Assembly: GCA_945906725.1 (NCBI GenBank)
Contig: CAMDRI010000007.1
Coordinates: forward strand, 1-64,000
Length of the DNA stretch: 64,000 bases
Source of the DNA: Candidatus Kuenenia stuttgartensis
Lineage (GTDB): Bacteria > Planctomycetota > Planctomycetia > Planctomycetales > Planctomycetaceae
Direction of reading: 5' to 3'
The translations under genes were made by a program, and so were the position numbers. Of this stretch, positions 45,058 to 53,622 are shown one piece after another; within the stretch, counting starts at the first letter, position 1, and each line of letters begins with the position of its first letter. The notes under the pieces were generated by a model, which was not told the origin of the DNA, made no database searches, and was given only the letters and a program-made list of their open reading frames with translations.

Positions 45058-46110
45058 TTACGCTGCTTTGAGTTGAACGGCGGAGAGGGGGGCCGGCTCC
45101 CGAATCGGCGCCTGTGCTGCCAAGACTCCGAGAACTCGCTCCGCGACCGTCAACGCTGCGACGGCCACTGTGCCAGTCACTGTGGGTGAGGTTCCGGATC
45201 GGACGCACTCCACGAATTCGGCGATCTCGGCCGTGAGGGCGTCTTGCGGTGCCGGGACTTCTTTTTGAACCTCGATCAACGAACCAAAAACTTCCTGCTT
45301 GAGTTGCTCGATGTCGGCACCCGGCAGCCGAGCACATTCGACTGGCGACATTCCGAACAGCAGTCGCGCCGACGGGGAGTACGACGTCACTTCGCGCGAG
45401 CCAAAATCGACGTTCAGGCACCGAGTTGCCGTCCAGATGGTCGCCGCGCGGCGAGTCGTCGGATGGACGCGGCTGGCCGAGAGATCGGCGACGCAGCCGT
45501 TTTCAAATGTGAGCCGGGCCTGCACGACGTCCTCATGCTGCCCCATCAGAGTGATCCCGAACGCCTCGATACGGCTGACCGGGGAACGGACCAGCGACAG
45601 AACCAGATCGATGTCGTGGATCATCATGTCATGCACGACGCCGATATCGGTCGAGCGAAAACTGAACGGGCTGAGTCGCTCGGCCCGGATGTAGCGTGGC
45701 TGGTCACACAACTTGGCAGCTGCTTGGAATGCCGGATTGAATCGTTCGACGTGACCAACTTGCAGAATCGCCCCAGTTCGCTCAGCGAGTTGGACAAGCT
45801 GCACGGCCTCGGTCAAATCGGCGGCCAACGGTTTTTCAACTAGAGAGTGAATTCCGTTCTCCAGAAAATCGGTGGCAACGCGACTGTGGAAGCCGGTTGG
45901 TACCGCGATCGTCACGGCGTCCACGGCGTCAATGAGCGTGCGGTGGTCGGCGACCCATTTCGTCCCCGCCGACTCGGCAACCAGTCGGCCTTGAGCTTCG
46001 CTGGGGTCCGCCACGGCAACCAATTCGACACCAGGAATCTGCGACACAATTCTCGCGTGATGGCGGCCAAGAGCTCCGACTCCAATCACGGCCATTCTCA
46101 AAACTGACAT
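45058..46110 (-). CDS. Gfo/Idh/MocA-type oxidoreductase in the lipid A operon
   Basis: A 350-residue NAD(P)-dependent sugar oxidoreductase: Rossmann motif VIGVGALGRHHARIV, catalytic-lysine motif VEKPLA near residue 93, and GHVERFNPAF and DMMIHDIDLVLSL downstream. It follows lpxA after 13 bases. In some bacteria an enzyme of this family (GnnA) oxidises UDP-GlcNAc at C3 so that GnnB can make the diamino sugar for amide-linked lipid A, and those genes sit near lpxA. A GnnA role is therefore plausible, but no GnnB-type aminotransferase is in the window. Confidence 0.88.
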   Translation of the reverse strand: MSVLRMAVIGVGALGRHHARIVSQIPGVELVAVADPSEAQGRLVAESAGTKWVADHRTLIDAVDAVTIAVPTGFHSRVATDFLENGIHSLVEKPLAADLTEAVQLVQLAERTGAILQVGHVERFNPAFQAAAKLCDQPRYIRAERLSPFSFRSTDIGVVHDMMIHDIDLVLSLVRSPVSRIEAFGITLMGQHEDVVQARLTFENGCVADLSASRVHPTTRRAATIWTATRCLNVDFGSREVTSYSPSARLLFGMSPVECARLPGADIEQLKQEVFGSLIEVQKEVPAPQDALTAEIAEFVECVRSGTSPTVTGTVAVAALTVAERVLGVLAAQAPIREPAPLSAVQLKAA

Positions 46111-46123
46111 GAACGCTTCCTCA

Positions 46124-46975
46124 TTACGCCGCTTTGCGTTGTTCGCGTGTGTTGATCGAAGGCGCGTTGCGGAACACCTCCCGGCCGCGACTAAATTTGC
46201 CGGCGTTCGTCATATCCATGAAGTTCAGCAGCGTGTGCAGTTCGATTGAATGGATGTCGTCTTGCTGCTGGGCGAAGAACTCACGCACGTCGGCGATTCC
46301 TTTGTGCTCGCGGAACAGCTGCTTGTAAGCCTGTCGGATGATCGCGATGGACGATTCCGACACACCCGCTCGTCTCATGCCAACCAGATTGATCGTCTTC
46401 ACCTCAAAGTTGTCGCTCCCGGTGGCCATCATGTAGGGAGCCACATCGACGACACAGCGACAGCCGCCGCTGATGAACGCCAACGTGCCGATCGAGCAAA
46501 AGTGATGCACGACCGTGTTGCCGGAAACGATCGCTCGGTCGTGAACATGGACATGCCCTCCGAGCAACACGCCGTTGACCAGCATCACATGGTTACCGAC
46601 GTAACAGTTGTGAGCGACATGCGCGTTCGACATCAGCATGTTGTGACTACCGATGCGAGTGCCGTGGTCTTCCTTCTCGGCACCGCGATTAACGGTCACC
46701 CCCTCGCGGAAGACGTTGTCGTCACCAATTTCCAACCAAGTCGCTGATTCTTGATAACTGTGGTCCTGCGGTTCACCACCGATGACGCAATTCGAGAAGA
46801 AGCGATTCCGCTCGCCGATCGTCGCGTGGCCGAGGACCGTCACGTTGTTGGCCAACTGGCAGCCGTTGCCGAGCTTCACATGCGGGCCGATCACGCAAAA
46901 CGGGCCAATCTCGATGTTGTCACCGAGTTCCGCTTGGGGGTCCACGCACGCCAAGGAGTGAATCAGGTTGGCCAT
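46124..46975 (-). CDS. lpxA: Acyl-ACP:UDP-N-acetylglucosamine O-acyltransferase
   Basis: A 283-residue left-handed beta-helix acyltransferase, the first step of lipid A synthesis. Hexapeptide repeats are clear (ELGDNIEIGPFCVIGPHVKL). The catalytic His lies in NAHVAHNCYVGNHVMLVNG, and the C-terminal helical domain follows (INLVGMRRAGVSESSIAIIR). It lies between lpxC and a Gfo/Idh/MocA gene in one minus-strand operon. If the neighbouring oxidoreductase is GnnA-like, this LpxA may prefer the amino sugar acceptor; that is inference. Confidence 0.94.
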   Translation of the reverse strand: MANLIHSLACVDPQAELGDNIEIGPFCVIGPHVKLGNGCQLANNVTVLGHATIGERNRFFSNCVIGGEPQDHSYQESATWLEIGDDNVFREGVTVNRGAEKEDHGTRIGSHNMLMSNAHVAHNCYVGNHVMLVNGVLLGGHVHVHDRAIVSGNTVVHHFCSIGTLAFISGGCRCVVDVAPYMMATGSDNFEVKTINLVGMRRAGVSESSIAIIRQAYKQLFREHKGIADVREFFAQQQDDIHSIELHTLLNFMDMTNAGKFSRGREVFRNAPSINTREQRKAA

Positions 46976-46987
46976 GTGATGTCCTAC

Positions 46988-47866
46988 TCAAATCGCCTCG
47001 GAACGCTGCGAACTCTGATGAGTCACCAGAATTCGGCGAACGAGGTCGTGATTGTGTCTGTGTCCGGAACGATAGGCGTTGAAGTAGCCTCGCAAGTCCG
47101 CGCCGATCAGGGCGAAGTCTCCGAGGCAATCCAGAATCTTGTGCCGTACTGCTTCGTCGGCCACTCGCAATTTGTTACCAATGACGTGACCGTTCGCATC
47201 GAATACGAGCAGATCTTGGTGCGTCATACGGCGTCCGTATCCCGCGGCCTGCAACGCCGCGACTTCCGTGTCGAGCACAAACGTCCGCGCGAAGGCGATC
47301 TCACGAACGAACGTTTCAGGAGTGATCTCGACGGTCAAATTCTGCGGCGAGATCGGTGAGCGATCGCCGTAATCCAGTTGGTAGGTGATCGCCAGACCGT
47401 TGTGGTTCATCGGCCGAGCGACGACTTCGATGTCGCCGTCGTCCGCGCCGACTTGCACGGGCATCAGCAACGAGACGACCTCGCGCGGACGATCTTGCTC
47501 GACGATACCGACAGCGAGCAGCAGGTTGCAGACATCGCGGCACGAGCCGTCAAAACCCGGAACCTCTGGCCCGTCGATCTCGATCAGACAGTTGTCGATT
47601 TGCAGTCCCGCCAGCGCCGCCATGACATGCTCGATCATCTCGACCTGCACGCCATCGCGAGCAATCACGGTACGACGCTGACTGTTCGCAATGAACTCAA
47701 TCCTCGCAGGAATCGGTGCCGAGCCTGCCACGTCGATCCGCTGAAACGCAATCCCGTGATCCGCTGGAGCCGGAACAAAACGCAAGCGGGCGTCGGTCCC
47801 GGTGAAGAGACCGACCCCCTGCGTTTCGACTGCTTGCCGAAGAGTGCGTTGAGAACGGAGCAGCAT
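46988..47866 (-). CDS. lpxC: UDP-3-O-acyl-N-acetylglucosamine deacetylase
   Basis: A 292-residue zinc deacetylase, the committed step of lipid A synthesis. Zinc ligands and catalytic residues lie in MIEHVMAALAGL (first His), EAVRHKILDCLGDFALIG (His and Asp) and RSGHRHNHDLV (general acid His). The N-terminal RQAVETQGVGLFTG is typical. The length is usual. It sits 12 bases before lpxA and 26 bases after ompH in the same operon. Confidence 0.96.
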   Translation of the reverse strand: MLLRSQRTLRQAVETQGVGLFTGTDARLRFVPAPADHGIAFQRIDVAGSAPIPARIEFIANSQRRTVIARDGVQVEMIEHVMAALAGLQIDNCLIEIDGPEVPGFDGSCRDVCNLLLAVGIVEQDRPREVVSLLMPVQVGADDGDIEVVARPMNHNGLAITYQLDYGDRSPISPQNLTVEITPETFVREIAFARTFVLDTEVAALQAAGYGRRMTHQDLLVFDANGHVIGNKLRVADEAVRHKILDCLGDFALIGADLRGYFNAYRSGHRHNHDLVRRILVTHQSSQRSEAI

Positions 47867-47892
47867 GTCGCGGACTTTCGCGAGTGACCGAA

Positions 47893-48591
47893 CTACTTTT
47901 GATTCGCGATGCGCGGCGTGCCAGCACCTGGCCTGCTATCAGTCGCCTTCGGTTGACCATTGTCGAACTGGCGGTTGAGGTACTTGATGACGCCGTCGGT
48001 CAGGTCATCTTCCGCACGGTGGAAGACGATCACGCGGTTCATCACCAACTGCATCTTGCTCATGTCCTCACCCTCGAACGTGTCCGAGTTGAATCGCATG
48101 ACTAGCGTGTAGCCAAAGCGTTCGGAAAACTTCTCGACGACGTCCATCGTTTCGAGATAAACGGTCTTGAGGAGTTCGGCTTCCTTGCGGAGCAACTCGC
48201 GCTGAGCCGTTTGCTTGAACGCGCCGAGCTTGGCGGCCAGATCCGTCTGCTGCTTCTCCAGCTTGATGAACTCTGGGCTGCCTTGCTTGAACTCCTTCAT
48301 TTGCTCGATGACCTGCTGCACTTGAGCGGTCAGCTTCTTGGCGTTCTCTTCGTTGACTTGGAACTCCGACTTCCAGTCCTCTTTGAGGACTTCGATCTTT
48401 TTGTATTCCTTGAAGACGCGGCCCATGTCGATCAGCGCGATCTTGTGGGGAGCCTCGGCCTGCGATGCAGCGGCTGCCGCCGGCGTCACCGCTTTCTTGG
48501 TGCCGCCGGTGGCCGCATTTTGGCCGTAGGCGTTGACGAACACGCTGGCCAAGCCAGCCAACACAGCGGATGAAATCAGAAATTTTCTCAC
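47893..48591 (-). CDS. OmpH/Skp-like periplasmic chaperone
   Basis: A 232-residue exported protein with signal peptide MRKFLISSAVLAGLASVFVNAYG and an alanine-rich linker. The Skp domain opens with KIALIDMGRVFKEYKKIE and continues with a long charged coiled coil (residues about 75-150). Skp escorts unfolded outer-membrane proteins. The linkage to lpxC and lpxA is the same as in proteobacteria (skp-lpxD-fabZ-lpxA) and supports an outer membrane with lipid A. It heads the operon; the C-terminal tail is low complexity. Confidence 0.88.
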   Translation of the reverse strand: MRKFLISSAVLAGLASVFVNAYGQNAATGGTKKAVTPAAAAASQAEAPHKIALIDMGRVFKEYKKIEVLKEDWKSEFQVNEENAKKLTAQVQQVIEQMKEFKQGSPEFIKLEKQQTDLAAKLGAFKQTAQRELLRKEAELLKTVYLETMDVVEKFSERFGYTLVMRFNSDTFEGEDMSKMQLVMNRVIVFHRAEDDLTDGVIKYLNRQFDNGQPKATDSRPGAGTPRIANQK

Positions 48592-48781
48592 GGCAGACGC
48601 ACTCCTTTGCTAGCCGAGACGGAATTGATCGGGCAAGTCGAACCAGCCCCCGAACAGGGACTCGTTCGCATGGCACTCGGTCGCGGATCGCGTCAATCCA
48701 ACGCAGGCCGGACGAAGGGCGGCGTATTCTGCACACCTCCGGAATTGCGTCAATACGAGTCTGAGCGTCCCCGACTCGCCG

Positions 48782-49087
48782 CTACACCCGCACGAACACG
48801 TCGCCCAATTCGACCTTGACCTCAAACGTCGTTTGGCAGATGCGCGGATTCAGGCAGTGCTGACCGTTGGCAATTTGAAATTGCCATCCGTGCCAAGGGC
48901 ACGTCACGACGCCATCGACGAGTTGCCCTTTGGCCAGTGGTCCGCCTTGATGAGCACAAATGCCGTCGATGGCTTGGAATTGTCCATCAACGTTGAACAG
49001 CGCGACGATCCGGCCGCTCACGGCGAACTCCTTGCCGCTGCCAACCGGCACGTCGGACGCCGCAATCAACTTCTGCCAATCGGACAT
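48782..49087 (-). CDS. Rieske [2Fe-2S] ferredoxin-like protein
   Basis: A 101-residue single-domain Rieske protein: CAHQGGPLAKG and CPWHGWQFQI supply the Cys-His/Cys-His ligands. Such small proteins serve as electron donors to oxygenases or as NirD-type subunits; no partner oxygenase is present nearby. The start at 49087 (MSDWQKLIAASDVP) is preferred to the track ORF start at 49204. AAAGAGAGCGGG lies just upstream. It is divergent from the MfnF-like gene. Confidence 0.9.
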   Translation of the reverse strand: MSDWQKLIAASDVPVGSGKEFAVSGRIVALFNVDGQFQAIDGICAHQGGPLAKGQLVDGVVTCPWHGWQFQIANGQHCLNPRICQTTFEVKVELGDVFVRV

Positions 49088-49221
49088 CATCCCGCTCTCT
49101 TTCTGATTCGAATCGCGCGCCGCGGTGCATTCTCGGATCGCCTCCGCAGGACTATTCTGCGTCGCGAGATTGGCGGCAGTTTCCACTTTCGAAGCGACAC
49201 TCACAACTGACAGTCATCAAC

Positions 49222-50259
49222 ATGCGCGTGCTTGGTCTCGACATCGGAGGAGCAAACATCAAAGCGGCGACAGAGACTGCCGAGGCGCTGTCGATCCCGT
49301 TGGAAATCTGGCGATCGCCGGATCGTTTGATCGACGTGCTGGTCCCGATCATGGACCGCTTCTCAGCCGCAGAACTGCTCGCCGTGACGATGACCGCCGA
49401 GCTAGCCGATTGCTTCACGACCAAGGCGGACGGCATCGACCGAGTGCTGCGAACCGTCGAAGTCATCGCCGGGAAACGACCGATTTGCGTCTGGCAAACA
49501 TCCGGAGAATTCGCCTCAACACAAGAGGCGCGGGACGAACCAAGGCTCACGGCCGCCGCGAACTGGCACGCGCAGGCGACGTTTGTGGGCCGCTTGGTCC
49601 CGCGTGGTTCGGCGATGCTCATCGATATTGGTTCGACAACGACCGATCTCATTCCGTTGGTCGATGGACTGCCGTTGCCGACCGGCCGTACTGACATCGA
49701 ACGTCTACAATCGGGCGAGTTGGTTTACTGCGGAGTGCGACGCACCCCGTTGTGTGCGCTGACGAATTGCGTTCCGCTGGCGGGAACCGATTGTGCCCTC
49801 GCCGCCGAATTGTTCGCAACGATCTTCGACGTCTATCTCACGTTGGGCGACATTGCAGAGAACTCCGCCGACTGTTTGACCGCCAACGGCCGGCCGGCGA
49901 CGTTGGCTGCCGCTCACGACCGAATCGCGCGGTCCATCGGCGGTGACATCACCGAGATCACTTCCGCGGACACGCACCACATCGCCGAGCACATCGCGGC
50001 GACGCAGCTTCGACGGTTGTGTGAAGCCGCCGACAGAGTCGCTTCACGAATGCCAGGGCCTTGCGACAACGTGCTGATTTCCGGCAGCGGAGCGTTCCTC
50101 GCTCGACGAGTCGCAGCCAACACGCCTCGATTGCAAAACGCGACCATCACCTCGCTGCCAGAGCTGTTCGGTCCGCAAGTCTCTGACGCGGCGTGCGCCT
50201 TCGCCGTTGCCAAGCTGGCGGTCGAACGCGAACTGCCGTTCCTCGGCGCATCCGGTTGA
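49222..50259 (+). CDS. MfnF-like protein (hydantoinase A/ASKHA fold, C1 metabolism)
   Basis: A 345-residue protein with two ASKHA-type glycine-rich motifs: VLGLDIGGANIKAAT at the N-terminus and MLIDIGSTTTDLIPLVDG near residue 137. This pattern fits the family described as H4MPT-linked C1-transfer pathway proteins, whose archaeal member MfnF joins the two halves of methanofuran. Planctomycetes are known to hold genes of this pathway. Together with the ATP-grasp protein at 40013 it suggests synthesis of a methanofuran-like cofactor. Identity at the level of reaction is inference. It converges on the molybdenum-carrier-like gene. Confidence 0.72.
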   Translation: MRVLGLDIGGANIKAATETAEALSIPLEIWRSPDRLIDVLVPIMDRFSAAELLAVTMTAELADCFTTKADGIDRVLRTVEVIAGKRPICVWQTSGEFASTQEARDEPRLTAAANWHAQATFVGRLVPRGSAMLIDIGSTTTDLIPLVDGLPLPTGRTDIERLQSGELVYCGVRRTPLCALTNCVPLAGTDCALAAELFATIFDVYLTLGDIAENSADCLTANGRPATLAAAHDRIARSIGGDITEITSADTHHIAEHIAATQLRRLCEAADRVASRMPGPCDNVLISGSGAFLARRVAANTPRLQNATITSLPELFGPQVSDAACAFAVAKLAVERELPFLGASG

Positions 50260-50272
50260 GAGGTTCGCCGTC

Positions 50273-50818
50273 TCACGCCAACCCGACGCGCAAGCGAGGG
50301 GTTTTGAGCACGGCCTCTCGCTTACGCGTCGGGTTGATTTGGCCGAACAACGTCCGCAAGAACGCCGCAGCTTGTCTCGCAATTCCCGGCTGCGAACTTT
50401 CGCGTGGCCCAGCGATGTTGAGGACTCGAATCGAGTTCGCCTCCAACCAATCGTGAACCGACTGCGTCGTCACGTCACGCAAATCGACCACCAGGCACGG
50501 CCGGCGGTATCGCTCAGCGAACGTTTTGGTCAGCGCGGTTCCGCCACGCAACGATCCCAGCGAAAGAATCAGCGTGCCTTGGGAGTCTTTCACGTTCAAC
50601 GCCGTCCGCTCGGCATAGTTGGCCGTGGGAGATTCTTTCAACGGGTACGACGCGGGGACTGAACCGTCTTCGGCGCGACGTCCTTTCGGACACCAACCAC
50701 CGCACGGGATGCCCAACTCCAAAGCCACATCCAACGCCGCGCGATCGACTCCCGTTTGCCCGCCGGCAACGACTTGCTCCAACCGCCATGCCTTGTGAGT
50801 CGTCCCCGCTGACTTCAT
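50273..50818 (-). CDS. Putative molybdenum carrier protein with repeat-derived C-terminus
   Basis: A 181-residue protein of the MoCo-carrier-like/LOG-type Rossmann fold. VVAGGQTGVDRAALDVALEL, GGWCPKGRRAEDGSVP, SPTANYAERTALNVKDSQGT and LSLGSLRGGTALTKTFAE are typical. The last 20 residues (NPTRKREAVLKTPRLRVGLA) are encoded by the palindrome at 50279-50336 and are not part of the fold. The native end was probably near LRTLFGQ. It is convergent with the MfnF-like gene, 13 bases apart. Confidence 0.78.
   Translation of the reverse strand: MKSAGTTHKAWRLEQVVAGGQTGVDRAALDVALELGIPCGGWCPKGRRAEDGSVPASYPLKESPTANYAERTALNVKDSQGTLILSLGSLRGGTALTKTFAERYRRPCLVVDLRDVTTQSVHDWLEANSIRVLNIAGPRESSQPGIARQAAAFLRTLFGQINPTRKREAVLKTPRLRVGLA
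50279..50336. repeat. Palindromic repeat (CAACCCGACGCG type) encoding a protein C-terminus
   Basis: CAACCCGACGCGCAAGCGAG (50279-50298) and CTCGCTTACGCGTCGGGTTG (50317-50336) are inverted copies at 19 of 20 positions, with an 18-base loop. On the minus strand they encode NPTRKRE...PRLRVGL, a translated repeat I know from several planctomycete proteins. It stands between two convergent genes and may also act as a terminator stem. Confidence 0.82.
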
Positions 50819-50860
50819 CCGGCCACTCCGATTCCAGAACGAGCCGCCATTCTCAGTGCT

Positions 50861-51436
50861 TCACACTTCAGCCCGTTGCTCGCCACCGAACGCCAGTCGC
50901 ATTTGCGGGTCTTTCTGAGCCTGCCATTCCTTGAACAACATGCTGGGCTGGATGTCGTGGTTGTTTTGATATTTGTCGCTGCGGTACTCGGTGATGTCGC
51001 CATGAATCTGGTGGTAGAAAATCTGGCAGATCGGCACGCCCGGATAAATCCGCACAGGCTGGATCGCGTACATCTCCAACGTCCAAAAACCACAAAAGCC
51101 GACGTCGCCGAACCCAGCCGTCACATGCACGAACAAGCCCAAGCGGCCAACCGACGAGCGACCTTCCAGCATCGGCACGAGGTTGTGCGTCTCCGTCCGC
51201 TCCATCGTGCGGGCGAGATAGAGCTGATTCGGGTTCAAGACGAAGCCATCGTCCGGGATCGTATAGCGGCGAAAGCGATTCGGCCGACGCATGTCGAGCA
51301 CGATTTCTTCGTAGACCAGCAGCTCGTTGTGCAGGCGCAGGTTGTAGCTGTTCGCATTGAGCTGCGTTTCGCAGAACGGCTCAATGACGATATTTTTTCC
51401 AAGCTGGGCTTTGATCTCATTGCCGGAGAGGATCAT
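50861..51436 (-). CDS. dcd: dCTP deaminase
   Basis: A 191-residue trimeric enzyme that makes dUTP from dCTP for dTTP synthesis. Motifs are IEPFCETQLNANSYNLRLHN, EGRSSVGRLGLFVHVTAGF (serine and arginine of the active site) and GVPICQIFYHQ; the start region is MILSGNEIKAQLGK. The track ORF begins at 51670, but codons before 51436 are repeat sequence (EIGDWRLEIG) and not protein. The length then fits the family exactly. Confidence 0.95.
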   Translation of the reverse strand: MILSGNEIKAQLGKNIVIEPFCETQLNANSYNLRLHNELLVYEEIVLDMRRPNRFRRYTIPDDGFVLNPNQLYLARTMERTETHNLVPMLEGRSSVGRLGLFVHVTAGFGDVGFCGFWTLEMYAIQPVRIYPGVPICQIFYHQIHGDITEYRSDKYQNNHDIQPSMLFKEWQAQKDPQMRLAFGGEQRAEV

Positions 51437-51581
51437 CGGAATTACCGAGTCTGGGAGGACGTGATCGCAGACAGCGGCGGGAAGGTATGGAGTGTCGCGG
51501 CGAGGTGCAAACGACCGATGAACACAGAATTGGTCATTGACTATTGGTCGTTGGCGATTGGCTATTTGGGTCAGCGGATGA

Positions 51582-51609
51582 CCAATCTCCAATCTCCAAT
51601 CTCCAATCT
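51582..51609. repeat. Four tandem copies of CCAATCT
   Basis: Four perfect head-to-tail heptamers occupy 51582-51609. The 60 bases before them (51520-51575) hold related ATTGG-rich motifs (ATTGGTC, GATTGGC). The stretch lies in the 5' region of dcd and forms the edge of a zone of gene remnants. It may be a slippage-prone microsatellite or part of a dispersed repeat. Confidence 0.8.
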
Positions 51610-51644
51610 CAGGCCATCTGCGACGGTCGTGCGGAATTACCCCG

Positions 51645-51980
51645 CTAAGTTTTGCAGTTCCCGATCGCACCCAACGCTTTGATCACCAGGATATCTACGT
51701 TTCGGCCGCCGACGCTGTATCGCATCTCGATGTCCACCAAGAACAGACTGGGGGAGCGCTCGGCACTCTGCAACTTTTCGACGGAATCCAGTCCATCCTT
51801 CGCATCGAGAATCGGCACCACCGAGCCGCCACCCATCACTGCTCGAAGTCAGGCATCAGAGTATGCATCTCTTGGCCGACGGTGCCGATGTCGGTCGTCG
51901 TCTCGGCCAGCAACCGCGACAACAAATGAAACTCGGTGTGCCGATCCAATTCGAGCGAATCGAATTCGTCGTTCGATGGC
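51645..51980 (-). pseudogene. Remnants of a chemotaxis hybrid histidine kinase (CheA/ChpA type)
   Basis: Two minus-strand pieces in adjacent frames look like scraps of one chemotaxis kinase. The upstream piece contains DSLELDRHTEFHLLSRLLAE and TTTDIGTVGQEM, as in the region before the kinase core of ChpA-like proteins. The downstream piece contains AKDGLDSVEKLQSAERSPSL and FLVDIEM (receiver-like), then VGGRNVDILVIKALGAIGNC (CheW-like). The order is not that of an intact gene and most domains are missing. Assigned by eye and uncertain. Confidence 0.4.
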
Positions 51981-52157
51981 ATCGACGGAGTCGCCGCAGG
52001 CAAGTACCAGGCGACCGCGATTCCGCAAACAGTCATCATCGATCGCGAGGGCAAAGTCGCCCGACTCTTCGTCGGCGGCGGTCCGAAACTGGCGGATCAA
52101 TTACGTGACGCTCTGCAAAGTGTTTTGAGTGGCTCCGATGCAGCCAAGCCGCAATGA
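51975..52157 (+). pseudogene. C-terminal remnant of a TlpA/redoxin-type thioredoxin
   Basis: The plus strand reads GKYQATAIPQTVIIDREGKV and ARLFVGGGPKLADQLRDALQ to a stop at 52157. This is the cis-proline loop and last strands of a TlpA-like thioredoxin fold. The CxxC half is absent, and a stop codon lies just upstream in this frame (51927-51929). The left boundary meets the chemotaxis remnant on the other strand, so a recombination joint lies near 51975. Probably not expressed as a functional protein. Confidence 0.5.
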
Positions 52158-52209
52158 TGCGCTCTCGTTCCCACGCAGAACGTGAGAGCGTGAAAGAGTG
52201 TGAGCCTTC

Positions 52210-53622
52210 ATGAATCGATTCGTTTTCGTTGTGTTGTCATTGGTGCTCAGCGCTCGCTTCGCAGCCGCCGACGAGTTCCCGTCGCCTCCCAACACCGAGC
52301 AGGGCAATCCGTCGCCGATCGCGCGGAAGGAAGATGCCGACGACCACAACTTGCCATTGCTGGTTTGGTACGGCCTGTCGTCCTTAGACAACGAGCTTGT
52401 CGCACAACTCGTGGAACTGGCGAGACAATGTGAATGGCCGACCACTCGGCGGCTGATTGCTCGGCGAGTCGCCGAAGAAGTTGAAACGCAACCCGTCGAG
52501 CTGAGTTGGCTTCTTCGGAAGGCGAGCACTCGTTCGATCGAGTTTTAGTCCGACGTGCTGGACGGGATGAGCGAGGCGTTCGTCGGCTGGCGCAAGGTTT
52601 CTCAGCCGTCCGCCTGGGAAGCATTTCTCTCGCGGATCATGGAGAGCGACGACGAGAAGCTGCGAGAAAAGGCTCGTGGTCTGAGTGCGCTCTTCGGCGA
52701 TGGCCGTGCGCTGGATGAATTGAAGAAGGTCGCCCTCGACAAGGAGGCGGACCTCGCCGCGCGAAAGACTGCGCTGCAAACGCTGATCGACGCTCGCGCT
52801 CCGGGCGTGCGGGAACTGTGTGCCGAGTTGCTCAGCACGCGGTTCGTCAACGTGGCTGCGGTGCGCGGTTTGGCGGCCGAAGACGATCCAACGCTGGGCG
52901 CGAAACTGGTGAAGGCCTACCGCTCGTTTCACGCTTCCGAGCGTCCGCAATTGTTGGCGGTGCTGGTGACTCGCGCGACGTGGGCGGGCACGCTGCTCGA
53001 CGCGGTTGCGGAGGGCAAAATCCCGCGCGACGACCTGTCGGCGTTTCACGCGCGGCAGATTCGCAATCTCGAAAACAAAGAGCTGACCGCACAGCTCAGC
53101 CGAGTGTGGGGCGAACTGCGCGACAGTCCGGAAGACAAACTCCAACTCATCGCAAAGTTGAAGGCGGAACTGACACCGGACACGCTGGCTCGCGCTGACA
53201 CGCGTCGCGGCCGAGCGGTCTTCGTCAAAACGTGCTCTGCGTGTCACACGCTCTACGGCGAGGGAGGCCGGCGTGGACCGGACCTGACCGGCGCGCAGCG
53301 GCACAACATCGACTACTTGCTGGAAAACATCGTCGATCCCAGCGCGGTCGTCACGGCCGACTTCCGCGTGACGATTCTGGAGTTGGCCGACGGTCGCGTG
53401 CTCACCGGGGTCATCACGGCGCGAAACGAGAAGACCGTGACGCTCATCACGCCGACGGACACGCTGACAATCGAACGCCTCGATATCGATATTCAACAGC
53501 AATCCAAGCAGTCGTTAATGGCCGACGGACTGCTGCAACCGCTGTCAGCCGAGCAGGTGCGCGATCTGTTCGCGTACCTGATGACTCGCGCCCAAGTGCC
53601 GCTGCCGGATTTGTCAAAGTGA
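52210..53622 (+). pseudogene. Broken PVC-type haem-binding (CxxCH) protein
   Basis: One reading frame of 471 codons is interrupted by a TAG at 52546-52548. The N-terminal part has a signal peptide (MNRFVFVVLSLVLSARFAAA) and the family opening DEFPSPPNTEQGNPSP. It then jumps directly to DDHNLPLLVWYGL, which normally lies several hundred residues later, after a beta-propeller. Past the stop the frame continues with DVLDGMSEAFVGWRK, HEAT-like helices, and the terminal cytochrome domain CSACHTLYGEGGRRGPDLTG. Family members read about FQxDVL at the stop site, so CAG to TAG is likely. Both an internal deletion and a nonsense change point to a pseudogene. Confidence 0.75.

Noticed and set aside
51582-51609. 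Tandem heptamers considered as a CRISPR array
   Set aside because: The units are 7 bp and directly adjacent, without spacers; no cas genes are present.
52546-52548. In-frame TAG in the haem-binding gene considered as recoding (pyrrolysine)
   Set aside because: The gene also has a large internal deletion, the site corresponds to Gln in the family, and no pyl genes are visible, so a nonsense mutation is simpler.
52384-53502. 372-aa minus-strand ORF over the haem-binding pseudogene
   Set aside because: Antisense to a recognisable HEAT/CxxCH reading frame and has no protein-like features.
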